Positions 27,253 through 36,076 of a DNA stretch of 64,000 nucleotides are shown here, one piece after another; position 1 is the stretch's first letter; every line of letters starts with the position of its first letter. Under the pieces are notes generated by a model. That model was not told where the DNA came from, searched no databases, and saw nothing but the letters and a program-made list of their open reading frames with translations. Location of the stretch: contig JAEZLZ010000126.1 in the NCBI GenBank assembly GCA_023415055.1, positions 1-64,000 of the forward strand, read 5' to 3'. This DNA comes from Bacillota bacterium. Its GTDB lineage: Bacteria; Bacillota; Clostridia; Lachnospirales; Lachnospiraceae. The translations under genes and the position numbers were made by a program.

Positions 27253-27897
27253 TTACGCAATCAGCCCTATTAATTGTGTAATGCTGTCTGATAAGCTGGT
27301 ACAGCCTGCCATATTTAGTTCCGCTTCACGTCCGAAACCATAGGTCATGCCGATACAGGCAACATGATTTACAGCTGCTGCCTCGGCATCCTCAGGACGA
27401 TCTCCTACCATAATTGCTGAAGTCGGATCAATCTCATGCTTTTCCATTAAAAGTTGCATCCTTTTACCCTTAGACATGCTTGATTCGTTGACGAAAACGC
27501 CTGTAATATCGGTAAAAAAGCTTAGTATTCCAAATTTTTCACAAATCTGTTTTACGAACACCTCCGGTTTGGAAGTTACAATATAAAGGCTTTTACCTTT
27601 CGACTGTAGCTGCAAAAGTGTGTGGTATACGTCAGGATATAGCTTCAGTTCTTTTAATCCTTGTATACCATAACGTTCTCTGAAGAAGGTTATTCCATTC
27701 CTAATATATTCCTGATTATCTGTTCTTAATAGCTTTTTTAGCATCTCCTCCAACGGTGGCCCAATCGAATCAGCTATTTCACTATCCTTGATTCGAGGAA
27801 CACCTAACTTATCAAAAGCATAGTGCATGGAATTAATGATCCCTTCACTTGTATCTGCCAGGGTACCGTCAAAATCAAACATAATATGTTGAATCAT
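27253..27897 (-). CDS. HAD-family phosphatase, phosphoglycolate phosphatase-like
   Basis: The HAD motifs are intact: FDFDGTLADTSEG (motif I), VTSKP (II), the lysine region KGKRMQLL (III) and MVGDRPEDAEAA (IV), with an alpha-helical cap between I and II. Start ATG at 27897 follows GGAAGG; an upstream ATG (27954) has no ribosome site. The substrate is unknown. In this setting it may remove phosphate from a sugar intermediate, as dephosphorylation steps occur in nonulosonate pathways, but a housekeeping phosphatase is equally possible. Confidence 0.85.
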   Translation of the reverse strand: MIQHIMFDFDGTLADTSEGIINSMHYAFDKLGVPRIKDSEIADSIGPPLEEMLKKLLRTDNQEYIRNGITFFRERYGIQGLKELKLYPDVYHTLLQLQSKGKSLYIVTSKPEVFVKQICEKFGILSFFTDITGVFVNESSMSKGKRMQLLMEKHEIDPTSAIMVGDRPEDAEAAAVNHVACIGMTYGFGREAELNMAGCTSLSDSITQLIGLIA

Positions 27898-28018
27898 AGT
27901 TCTTATCCTTCCGTAGTAAAAATATGTGTATAGCTCCTTCTGCCCTCTTACCATTTGCGACAGAGAAACAGCCCATTATGTTCCGATTAATATCCTTAGT
28001 ATCTTGTTGATTCAAATA

Positions 28019-29167
28019 TCATTTAATAATTGTTAACCCGTCTTCTCGTAGAATTGAAATTGATATCTCCGGATACTGGTCATGTATCATCTTCCTTATC
28101 TCATCCGAATATCCTGCTGCCATAATGATCACAGCATTTATCTCACCCTCAGCCAGTATCGTCGGTGCAACAACGGGAATATGGGTTACCGGGGTAAACC
28201 TGTTCTGTTTAAAAGGAGCGGAATCTATAATATAACGTATCCGATCCTGCATCTCTAACAACGATAGATTAGCCAGTGCCTGGTGTCCGGCTCCCCATCC
28301 GGCTACTGTCTTACCTTCCGCCTCCATGCTTGAGAGGTAGTTGTCGATTTCTGCTTTTCTTTGCTGTAATTGATTTGTGAACTCACGGATACTCACGGGT
28401 TTTCTTTTCCGCACCTTCGCACTGATAATATAGCGATACCATATCTCATCGCAGCATAATATTTCAAAACCGTTCAACTCCAACAGCTTCCTTAGGGTAG
28501 CAGACGTAAAATATGATAGATGATCCTGTATAAATTCAGAGTACAACCCATGCTCCAATATCATATCCACGTTAGGTACCTCGATAATTCCAACTGCATC
28601 GTCGGAAAGGTTATTCGCGATGCCAACCAGAAATTCATTTGGATCAGGAATATGCTCCAAAAAATTCATAATGTAAAATGCATCATAAGGAGCATCTTGG
28701 ATAACATACTTCTCTCCTTCAACAAAGCCGTGAATCACATGATGCCCATTAGAATTAGCCTTAGCAACTGATTCCTCTAAGTGCTCTAAACCAGTTACCT
28801 GAAGCCCTGCCTCTTCCATGAATGACATGTATTCGCCTTTACCACAGCCAATCTCAATGACCTTCCTACCAACCAGTTGATTCTCTTCTATCCATTGTCC
28901 GAACTGTTGAATACGGAATATGCGCATTTCTTCTGATATTCCAGTTGCACGTATTACATCTCTGTAATACGGCACCGGTTCTCCCTGAGCCTGCAGCAGA
29001 CCACAATAACGACATTCCTGTATACTAATGTCTACACCAATCTCTGTGGCCACCGTTGATTGATCCGGAAAATACTGTGCACTCTTTGGCATATTATGAT
29101 AATGTATCAGAGGCTGTTTCGGCAAGAGCCGATGGCATAATCTGCAATACCTAATCTCTTCCTTCAT
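28019..29167 (-). CDS. Sugar C-methyltransferase-like protein (NovU/TylC3 type)
   Basis: The 382-residue protein has an N-terminal zinc-binding segment (CRLCHRLLP ... CRYCGLLQ), a class I SAM-binding domain (VIEIGCGKGEYMSFM) and a C-terminal Rossmann-like domain (VAGWGAGHQALANLSLL). This three-domain order is that of NDP-4-keto-6-deoxysugar C-methyltransferases such as TylC3 and NovU. The ATG at 29167 follows GGGGGAGG; the TTG-start extension overlaps that site. It precedes no other tailoring gene but follows the SDR reductase by 20 bases, so the pair may make a branched 3- or 4-C-methyl sugar. Confidence 0.82.
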   Translation of the reverse strand: MKEEIRYCRLCHRLLPKQPLIHYHNMPKSAQYFPDQSTVATEIGVDISIQECRYCGLLQAQGEPVPYYRDVIRATGISEEMRIFRIQQFGQWIEENQLVGRKVIEIGCGKGEYMSFMEEAGLQVTGLEHLEESVAKANSNGHHVIHGFVEGEKYVIQDAPYDAFYIMNFLEHIPDPNEFLVGIANNLSDDAVGIIEVPNVDMILEHGLYSEFIQDHLSYFTSATLRKLLELNGFEILCCDEIWYRYIISAKVRKRKPVSIREFTNQLQQRKAEIDNYLSSMEAEGKTVAGWGAGHQALANLSLLEMQDRIRYIIDSAPFKQNRFTPVTHIPVVAPTILAEGEINAVIIMAAGYSDEIRKMIHDQYPEISISILREDGLTIIK

Positions 29168-29187
29168 ATAATGCTTCCTCCCCCTAG

Positions 29188-30126
29188 TCAATGGTCTGCC
29201 CGTATTTGCTGTAGTATCTGACGAATACCCTCTTCAAAAGTATACTCGGGAGAAAACCCAGTGTCATGTATCAGCTTAGAAATATTCGCACTTAGTAACA
29301 TAGTCTGATTCTTAGCATATGGAATAGCACCGAAACTCGGTCCTATACCAGATGCAGCCACTTGGTAAATTATTGAAATATAATCACGTAGCGATTTTGT
29401 AACACCATATGCCACATTATAACACTCACCATCTACTCCCTTTTCTGCTAATAGATACAATGCTTTTGCGGCATCAAAGGAATATAGATAATCCCATTGC
29501 TGTTCTGCTGCGGTAAAGGCAAGCTCCTCCTGCTTTATAAGTCGTCGGATACTGGTATCAATCAAGCTTTCTGTCCCATCGTATGGACCATAGACACTAA
29601 ACAGGATCGGCCAGATATGACGAATACCATATTGTTTGCATAGTAATCTAGTCATTCCCTCCGCACAAAGCTTTGCCATCCCATAACCATTCTCAGGATG
29701 CTTTTCCATCTCTTCGGTTATAGCCACTTTCTTACGCCCGTATTCTGCTTGCGAACCTGTCATAAGAAATACAGGGCATTCTATGTTATGGCATAGCTCT
29801 ACAGCATCCAACGCATATGAAATATTCTGGGTCTGCAATTTGAAGTTATTCCGCTGATTTACCTTCTCTTTACCGGTGGAGCCATCCCAAGCCAGATGAA
29901 AGAAAGCATCATAGCTCTGCCCGTAGAGTTTCTTAGAAACTGTTCCATACCCTTCCATTCCGCACTCTAGTACTGTGAGAAGCTCATGTTCCTCTGGCAG
30001 GAAGCTACGGCGAAAGGAACCTGGTCGAACTAGTGCTGTGACCGCTATATTCTGTTGCAATAGGTATCGAACAAGTGCATTTCCTGTGACACCTGTCCCT
30101 CCGGTTACGATTGCTTGTTTTATCAT
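29188..30126 (-). CDS. NAD(P)-dependent sugar epimerase/reductase (SDR)
   Basis: This 312-residue extended SDR has the nucleotide motif TGGTGVTGNALV (8-19) and the active-site pair YGMAKL (Tyr and Lys four apart). Its closest recognisable relatives are the 4-ketoreductases that finish CDP-3,6-dideoxyhexoses (RfbJ/abequose synthase-like) and dTDP-sugar reductases. Together with rfbF, rfbG and rfbH upstream and the C-methyltransferase just downstream, it probably reduces a 4-keto sugar. The exact product is not readable. Confidence 0.8.
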   Translation of the reverse strand: MIKQAIVTGGTGVTGNALVRYLLQQNIAVTALVRPGSFRRSFLPEEHELLTVLECGMEGYGTVSKKLYGQSYDAFFHLAWDGSTGKEKVNQRNNFKLQTQNISYALDAVELCHNIECPVFLMTGSQAEYGRKKVAITEEMEKHPENGYGMAKLCAEGMTRLLCKQYGIRHIWPILFSVYGPYDGTESLIDTSIRRLIKQEELAFTAAEQQWDYLYSFDAAKALYLLAEKGVDGECYNVAYGVTKSLRDYISIIYQVAASGIGPSFGAIPYAKNQTMLLSANISKLIHDTGFSPEYTFEEGIRQILQQIRADH

Positions 30127-30205
30127 AAATTTCTTCTCTCATTATCATTACTTTTTAGTTTCATTCCATGATCATATCTGTTTATAACGTAATGCTACCA
30201 TTCCA

Positions 30206-31204
30206 TTACGAATATCCGTTACAGGTATAATAATTCTTCAAATACTGTTCCTTTTCTATGTTCCCCTGGATTAATAAATCCTCCATGGTCTTGTATTGGA
30301 TGCTTTTAATAATTGTCTTATCGATTACTGCTGCAATCAACAAACAGTCCTCTGTCATTTTCTTTCTTTTATCTTCCTGATAGCAGACAAAGCTTCTCCA
30401 AACTGCGTACTCTGCCAGATTAGCCTTAGCTCTTTGTTCGAATTCGGGAAGCAAAGCTTTTTGGCAGCGGCTTTCATAAAAACGCTTTTGTACTATGATA
30501 GATTCCCATCTCAATAAAATTTCTTCCAGTTCATCTTCATAGAATATTTCTTGAATAACAGCCAGAGGTTCAGAAAGATAAATCACTTGTTTATCCATGT
30601 TGGATCTTAAGCTCTTATTCCACCATCGCTGTTCATTCATTTCACCGCTTGCACGATATCGATTGATTCCCAATGTCGATGACAAGCAAAAAATCTGATG
30701 ACAATAGCCTCTCTCGATATAGCTAAGGAAATCCCGGCTGCCATTAAGAAGGGTATCCGTTGGAAATAAATTCTTCTGCTTTATAATTGACCCATCTTCT
30801 TTCCGAATATCTGCCTCGGTGATGATCATGTTAGGCATGATATCCTGATTTTCCTGTATTGCCTTCGCGCAATGAAGTAAGCACTGCGGATATAATACAT
30901 CTCCCGGATACATGACTACATAATAGACAAATGTACCTTCCGGCTTGGTATATTCTGCTATCCTTGCCATTTCAGTAACCAATTGTCTCTGATTAAAGGT
31001 TTCATAGGTGCGATATACTCCAAGGTGATAACCCTCATAGCTCAGTGCCTTCTCATAGGTACCGTCTGTGGATCCAAAATCCATAATAATAGTATAGATG
31101 AATTCTCTTGGATATTCCTGATTCAGGATGCTATCCATCGTTTTTTCAAGCAAATCCATATTATTTCGAACAGGAATCACAATCTGCATTCTTATATCTT
31201 CCAT
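30206..31204 (-). CDS. GT-A glycosyltransferase (copy A2 of a duplicated pair)
   Basis: A family 2-like fold is seen in QIVIPVRNNMDLLEKTMDSILNQ, IIMDFGSTDGT and YPGDVLYPQCLLHC; the metal motif is the atypical PGDV rather than DxD. It is a paralogue of the gene at 33265-34287 (shared PGD-NPE-like block, EADI/EAML after it, and the RGYCHQI/RGATHRI block). The start at 31204 has AGGGG 12 bases upstream; an internal ATG five codons on is also possible. It ends the four-gene glycosyltransferase run. Sugar and acceptor are unknown. Confidence 0.78.
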   Translation of the reverse strand: MEDIRMQIVIPVRNNMDLLEKTMDSILNQEYPREFIYTIIMDFGSTDGTYEKALSYEGYHLGVYRTYETFNQRQLVTEMARIAEYTKPEGTFVYYVVMYPGDVLYPQCLLHCAKAIQENQDIMPNMIITEADIRKEDGSIIKQKNLFPTDTLLNGSRDFLSYIERGYCHQIFCLSSTLGINRYRASGEMNEQRWWNKSLRSNMDKQVIYLSEPLAVIQEIFYEDELEEILLRWESIIVQKRFYESRCQKALLPEFEQRAKANLAEYAVWRSFVCYQEDKRKKMTEDCLLIAAVIDKTIIKSIQYKTMEDLLIQGNIEKEQYLKNYYTCNGYS

Positions 31205-31209
31205 CTTTA

Positions 31210-32235
31210 TCAGACCCCTATTTCTATATAACCTTCCGGTGGATTATAGTTTCTTCTTTTGTTACGTAGCCCCTCATACATGTCGATTATAGATGCAAGT
31301 CCAGAATCCTTCTGAAGAGCCATCTGCTTTAAGTCCTCATATTCTGCCTCCTGATCGATACCGCGATGCAAGATTCTTGCATAGGACAGATATTGGTCCG
31401 CAAGCTCATACTCTGCCGACCAGAGAAATCTTTTAGCATACCCAAGAAATTCATGGGCTAATCTCTCAAGTGCTTCATCCTCTCTTAGATAAACCTTCGG
31501 TAAATTTTTTTCTCTTGCGAACTTAACAAAGTCCTTAATCGTAAGATGAGACAAAATTGGATGTTGAAAATTCTTTAAAGTTGCAAAGGTTTCCGTCTGA
31601 CTACCAATTCGAATCGCACATAGTACTTCCCTAAGATAAGCGGCATTATAATCATAGGACAGGTAATACCATAAAGTTCGATCTGCATTCATATGATCAA
31701 TTTCTTTGTCATAACCTTCTATCTTACGAAATGCTTCCATTCGAACAACTCCTTGAGAGGGGTGGGCTACTGTCGTTAACATATAAACCGGCATAGTATT
31801 GCGTCCCGGTGCAATAAAACTGCAGTGATAAAACGATTCCTGTTTAATATGTTCACCGGACTCCGTCACAAAAACTCTTTCTCCATGTACATAACCTACC
31901 TGAGGATTTTTCTCCATCAGCTCCACTGCTTTTTCTATAAAAGTCGGATAAATATAATCGTCAGCACAGAGTAAGATAAAATATTTACCGTGTGACAGCT
32001 GTTCAGTTAGAATACGATAGCTGATGTTTAGTATGTTGAATTGATTTCTGCAAACCTTTACCCCTTGCTTAGTGAATTTTAACGCTCTTTCTACAGAGGA
32101 ATCCCCTGATGAGTTATCAAGTACAATAATCTCACAGTTTTCGTAAGTTTGGCTTAGGGCACTTTCAATACATTGCTCTAGATATACTGAATGATTAAAG
32201 TTTGGTATTAAAATGCTGACAATGGGCTTTTCCAT
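31210..32235 (-). CDS. Family 2 glycosyltransferase (copy B2 of a tandem pair)
   Basis: The 341-residue protein starts VSILIPNFNHSVYLEQCIESALSQ, has LDNSSGDSS and CADDYI (the metal-binding site). Residues about 230-330 are helical. It is a tandem paralogue of the gene at 32238-33275: the middle block (GYVHGERVFVTESG versus GYVHTERKFVNETG) and the C-terminal tail RRNYNPPEGYI versus RNYNPPDNYI match. GGAG precedes the ATG and only two bases separate it from its twin. Confidence 0.88.
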   Translation of the reverse strand: MEKPIVSILIPNFNHSVYLEQCIESALSQTYENCEIIVLDNSSGDSSVERALKFTKQGVKVCRNQFNILNISYRILTEQLSHGKYFILLCADDYIYPTFIEKAVELMEKNPQVGYVHGERVFVTESGEHIKQESFYHCSFIAPGRNTMPVYMLTTVAHPSQGVVRMEAFRKIEGYDKEIDHMNADRTLWYYLSYDYNAAYLREVLCAIRIGSQTETFATLKNFQHPILSHLTIKDFVKFAREKNLPKVYLREDEALERLAHEFLGYAKRFLWSAEYELADQYLSYARILHRGIDQEAEYEDLKQMALQKDSGLASIIDMYEGLRNKRRNYNPPEGYIEIGV

Positions 32236-32237
32236 TC

Positions 32238-33275
32238 TTAATTCTCCTCTGGAAGAAGGATATAGTTATCCGGTGGATTGTAATTACGTTTCCGGTTTTT
32301 CCTGCTAAGCATTTCTCTTAATCTATTTTTGTCTACCATGTGGTTTTTACACATATGATCGAGTTCACGATATACCTTATTGTCTAAGATTTTTCGAGAG
32401 ACTACCTGGCAAAAGATGAGATACTTTTCAGCAACATCAAAAATATCATTCATTAACATTCCAGCACAAAATTCCAACATCTCTACAGCCAGTTTGTCCT
32501 TTGCTTGTTCTTCTCTCTCAAGTACCTTAAATAACTTTTTATCTCTTGCGTAATCGGCAAAGTACATCAAAGTTAAAGTCATTAATAGTGGGTGTTGGAA
32601 ATTCACCTGCGAAATCGTGGTCTCAGTATATTGTCCGACTCTGACTCTTGCTAATTCTTCACGAATATAAGCATAATCGGAGACAGATGACAAAAAGAAC
32701 CATAATGTTTTGTCAGCATTTGTATGCTCTACAAATTGATTGTACCCACCAATTGATTGAAAAACAGTCTTTCTATACATGGCCTGGGCCGGATGTGCAA
32801 CAGTCGTCATCATAAAAATCGGCATTACATCCTCACCTGGTGCAACAAAACTGCAATTATAAAAGGGATCTGCCTCCTCCTCTTCTCCTGTTTCATTTAC
32901 AAACTTTCTCTCCGTATGTACATAGCCCACATTGGGATACTTTTCAAAAATAGCAACACATTTCTCTACAAACTCTGGTAGGATATAATCATCAGAAGGT
33001 AACAGCATGATATACTTCCCTTCTGTCATTACATTTCCTAAAATTTTATAAGAATTCGTATGAATATTAAAAGGATTGCGGCACAAACGTAGCCCTTTCT
33101 TAATATACGGTTTTGCTATTTCAAGTGAATTATCCTCAGAACAATTATCCAGAAGTATGACCTCAATATTTTGATAAGTCTGTCCAAAGGCACTGTCCAG
33201 ACATGTTTTAAGATATCTACCATAATTATAATTCGGTATCATTATGCTTACTAAGGGAAGTCTCTCACTCATCAT
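32238..33275 (-). CDS. Family 2 glycosyltransferase (copy B1 of a tandem pair)
   Basis: The GT-A domain begins VSIMIPNYNYGRYLKTCLDSAFGQ and has LDNCSEDNS and PSDDYI. The start chosen is the ATG at 33275, five bases after GGAGG; an ATG one codon on is equally possible, and the longer frame to 33302 is unlikely because it would overlap the previous gene by 38 bases. The chosen start overlaps the preceding gene by 11 bases. See the tandem paralogue at 31210-32235. Confidence 0.88.
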   Translation of the reverse strand: MMSERLPLVSIMIPNYNYGRYLKTCLDSAFGQTYQNIEVILLDNCSEDNSLEIAKPYIKKGLRLCRNPFNIHTNSYKILGNVMTEGKYIMLLPSDDYILPEFVEKCVAIFEKYPNVGYVHTERKFVNETGEEEEADPFYNCSFVAPGEDVMPIFMMTTVAHPAQAMYRKTVFQSIGGYNQFVEHTNADKTLWFFLSSVSDYAYIREELARVRVGQYTETTISQVNFQHPLLMTLTLMYFADYARDKKLFKVLEREEQAKDKLAVEMLEFCAGMLMNDIFDVAEKYLIFCQVVSRKILDNKVYRELDHMCKNHMVDKNRLREMLSRKNRKRNYNPPDNYILLPEEN

Positions 33276-34287
33276 TCTTTCCTCCCTCTCGTTCACTAAC
33301 AATGATATCGATCATTTTCTTCCAGGCATTTTGATCTTTTGTTCCAAGCATACGATAGATCTCGTTATATAGATTTGTTTCACTAATCGGTAGGTAGATT
33401 ACCTTTGAAAACAAACAACAATCTTCAGCGGCTTTATCTTCCCCTTGCTTCGCACATTCACAAGCCATAATCAATGATAAGTATGCAAAATTGATATAAA
33501 TCTGTGTCTGTTCCTTCAAATTGATACGGTCTGTCTCGCTGTTTTCATAGGTTCTGATAAATTGTAATATTGATACATAGGTCGCAATCATTTTCTGCAG
33601 AATGTTATTGCAATTAATTGATTCGGTATATATGCTTCCTCCCTCATCATGTAGATAAAGCATATTTTCATTATTCCCTTGAGTAAACCGATAAGTCCAG
33701 TAATGAGGATCGTAATATAGCCATCCGTCAAAATTAGCTCCTGCGTCCATTTCCTTTCTCTTATCAAAATATAAAATTCTGTGTGTAGCGCCTCGAGTTA
33801 AATATTCCAGTCTGTCATTTCTAGTTATGATACGATCCTTATCAAACAGAGGATTTTGCCTTTTAACCACACCTTCTTCATCTTCAAGCATTGCTTCGCA
33901 AATGATGCCGCCTACTTCTTGATTCTTATATTGATTCATGAGGGTGATACACTTTTGAATATATTCAGGGTTTATAATATCTCCCGGACATAATTCCAAT
34001 ATGTATTTGTTATGAATTCTTGAACTCATTATTGATAAGAGATTTGCTGTATAATAATCCAATGCCTCTCTAATCCTGCTATCTTTTCTATAGATTGCTA
34101 AGTGTTTCATTGGATAATTGAGCATCCAAAGATACATCTCCTCATCTGAGCCAAAATCCACAATGATTACTTCGATATTATCCTCACCGTAAGTTTGAAG
34201 CCTTATACTATCCAGAGTTCTTTGAAGTGGTTGTTTTTGATTACAGGTTGAGATCAGAATTCGTACTTTATCGACTTCTTCAATCAT
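33265..34287 (-). CDS. GT-A glycosyltransferase (copy A1 of a duplicated pair)
   Basis: The 340-residue protein has a divergent family 2 fold (VRILISTCNQKQPLQRTLDSIRLQ, VIIVDFGSDE, CPGDIINPEYIQKC). The start ATG shares one base with the stop codon of the radical SAM gene (TAATG), so translation is probably coupled. With the following genes it gives the symmetrical order A1-B1-B2-A2, pointing to duplication of a transferase pair with one pair turned in gene order but not in strand. Substrates are unknown. Confidence 0.78.
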   Translation of the reverse strand: MIEEVDKVRILISTCNQKQPLQRTLDSIRLQTYGEDNIEVIIVDFGSDEEMYLWMLNYPMKHLAIYRKDSRIREALDYYTANLLSIMSSRIHNKYILELCPGDIINPEYIQKCITLMNQYKNQEVGGIICEAMLEDEEGVVKRQNPLFDKDRIITRNDRLEYLTRGATHRILYFDKRKEMDAGANFDGWLYYDPHYWTYRFTQGNNENMLYLHDEGGSIYTESINCNNILQKMIATYVSILQFIRTYENSETDRINLKEQTQIYINFAYLSLIMACECAKQGEDKAAEDCCLFSKVIYLPISETNLYNEIYRMLGTKDQNAWKKMIDIIVSEREGGKNDE

Positions 34288-36074
34288 TATTCCTTTTCCT
34301 CCCCCACCATTACGTCAAACAAATATTGATTCAGATTATAAACCTCTATTACTGAAGGGTATGTGTTTTCAATAAATTGCTTTATTGCAGTATTGGTTAC
34401 CGGTGCATTGGTTCCAATTAAGATCATATTCGGATGTATCTCATTAACTTTTTCGGTTGGGTAAACCATTTTCCCTTCCATCATACGTTGTTTATTCTCA
34501 TTCTTATCAACGAGATAAATGTTATCTTTCTTTATGATATTACTTTGATGTAGCATTTTTAAGCCTTCATTCCCCATACCCCATAAAACAACTGCTTTCT
34601 CCTTCCATAAGAGCTCCAGCTTTTCTTCCATGGTATCTAGATAATGATTATATAGATTTATCGTAAAATTCTTGCCACAGTTTTCGCAGGATCCATTTTG
34701 GGTACCAACAAAATCATTAGAGTAACAAACAATTTCTTCACCGCATAAGGAGCATCTGCCCTTCACTAACACCTTTCTCTTATCTAGGTCGACCTTCGTA
34801 ACCAGCATGTCCTGAAGTGGGTATTCACGATTCACAACAGCTTGATCCATTATCTCTACACATTGTTTATATTCTTCATCTGTCATCCTGGTTATGTTGA
34901 TAACAAAATTCCCCTCTTCCAGATATCTTACCTCGTCCTTAATCATACCCTTCGCTACCGCATATTCATATAAATGTGAGCCCGGTAAGACTAATATTTT
35001 ATTAAAGCCTAATAAAATATCCGGATGAGATTGATACCATTCCAAGCATTTCATAAAGCTTTCCACGGTATCCTCTTTATCACCAAGTAGCAGATTTCCG
35101 AATGGACATATTCCGGCTTCCCGGGCCATTTGTAAGGCAATCTCCACCTGTTCAATTGTAGTATGCTTCTCCATACTCTTAAGAATCCTATTATCCGCAC
35201 TTTCTATTCCAAAACTAAGTGAAACACATCCGGCCTTCTTCATTTTTTTCAAAATATTCACATTAATGCGGTCCACTCTCATCTGGCAGCTCCAACGAAT
35301 GTGATAAGGTTCGATACGATTGCAGAACTTCTCCATTTTATCATTATTGGTAGAAAACAACTCGTCCAGAATCCCGAGTGATTTAACATTATATTTGTCC
35401 ACAAGCCAGTCAATTTCTTGAAATACATTATCTAATGACCTGGCTCGATATTTCTTACCGCAGGTGTGAAAACAGAAAGAACAATTATATGGACAGGACC
35501 TGCTGGTACAGATGCTGATTTCATTTTTCCCATCATATTGGAAACCATCATAATCAGGAAAAGGGAGAGCATCCAGATCCTCAATGTCCTTTCGAGGCTG
35601 TGTTCTGACTGGCTTACCACTATCATTACGGTATACAATACCTTTTACCTCATTGATTCTTCCTTGATTGTCCAGTGCATCAGCTAACTCTTTGATTGTT
35701 ATTTCACCTTCTGAGATCATTCCTATATCCAGTTCCGGAATTCCTTCCATGATAACTTCCGGAGTAGCAGTCACCATTCCGCCCCCAGCCATAGTAATGA
35801 TATCCGGTTTGATTCTTCTGGCTGTGGAAATAATATTTCTGATTTGCAAGAAATGTGGGCTTAGCCCCCCAGTAGCGATAACATCAATCTTATGGTCATA
35901 TATCGCTTTCTTCAGTTCTTCCTCCAATTTCCCTAAATTTACATTAAGGTTCAGACAAAAAACGGTACTTCTAGTCTGTTTCAGGCTTGCACTGACGTAG
36001 GCCATTCCTAAAGGAAACATGTATGGTTCTCCAGATTTTTGAATAAATCTTGGCATTACAAATAAGTAATTCAT
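34287..36074 (-). CDS. B12-binding radical SAM protein with C-terminal zinc and Rossmann-like domains
   Basis: From the ATG at 36074 (AAGGAG upstream) the protein has 595 residues. Residues 1-145 form a cobalamin-binding-like domain (MPRFIQKSGEPYMFPLGMAYVSASL, GGGMVTATPE, SEGEITIKELADAL). The radical SAM cluster motif is CPYNCSFC (C194, C198, C201), followed by SLGILDELF and the GIESADNRILKSM block. Residues about 435-470 hold two Cys pairs (CSLC, CENCGK) that should bind zinc, and the last 110 form a Rossmann-like fold (VVLWGMGNEGLKML). B12 radical SAM enzymes often methylate unreactive carbons or rearrange sugars. The substrate is unknown; the setting suggests a glycan precursor or flagellin. 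Confidence 0.85.
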   Translation of the reverse strand: MNYLFVMPRFIQKSGEPYMFPLGMAYVSASLKQTRSTVFCLNLNVNLGKLEEELKKAIYDHKIDVIATGGLSPHFLQIRNIISTARRIKPDIITMAGGGMVTATPEVIMEGIPELDIGMISEGEITIKELADALDNQGRINEVKGIVYRNDSGKPVRTQPRKDIEDLDALPFPDYDGFQYDGKNEISICTSRSCPYNCSFCFHTCGKKYRARSLDNVFQEIDWLVDKYNVKSLGILDELFSTNNDKMEKFCNRIEPYHIRWSCQMRVDRINVNILKKMKKAGCVSLSFGIESADNRILKSMEKHTTIEQVEIALQMAREAGICPFGNLLLGDKEDTVESFMKCLEWYQSHPDILLGFNKILVLPGSHLYEYAVAKGMIKDEVRYLEEGNFVINITRMTDEEYKQCVEIMDQAVVNREYPLQDMLVTKVDLDKRKVLVKGRCSLCGEEIVCYSNDFVGTQNGSCENCGKNFTINLYNHYLDTMEEKLELLWKEKAVVLWGMGNEGLKMLHQSNIIKKDNIYLVDKNENKQRMMEGKMVYPTEKVNEIHPNMILIGTNAPVTNTAIKQFIENTYPSVIEVYNLNQYLFDVMVGEEKE

Positions 36075-36076
36075 AG

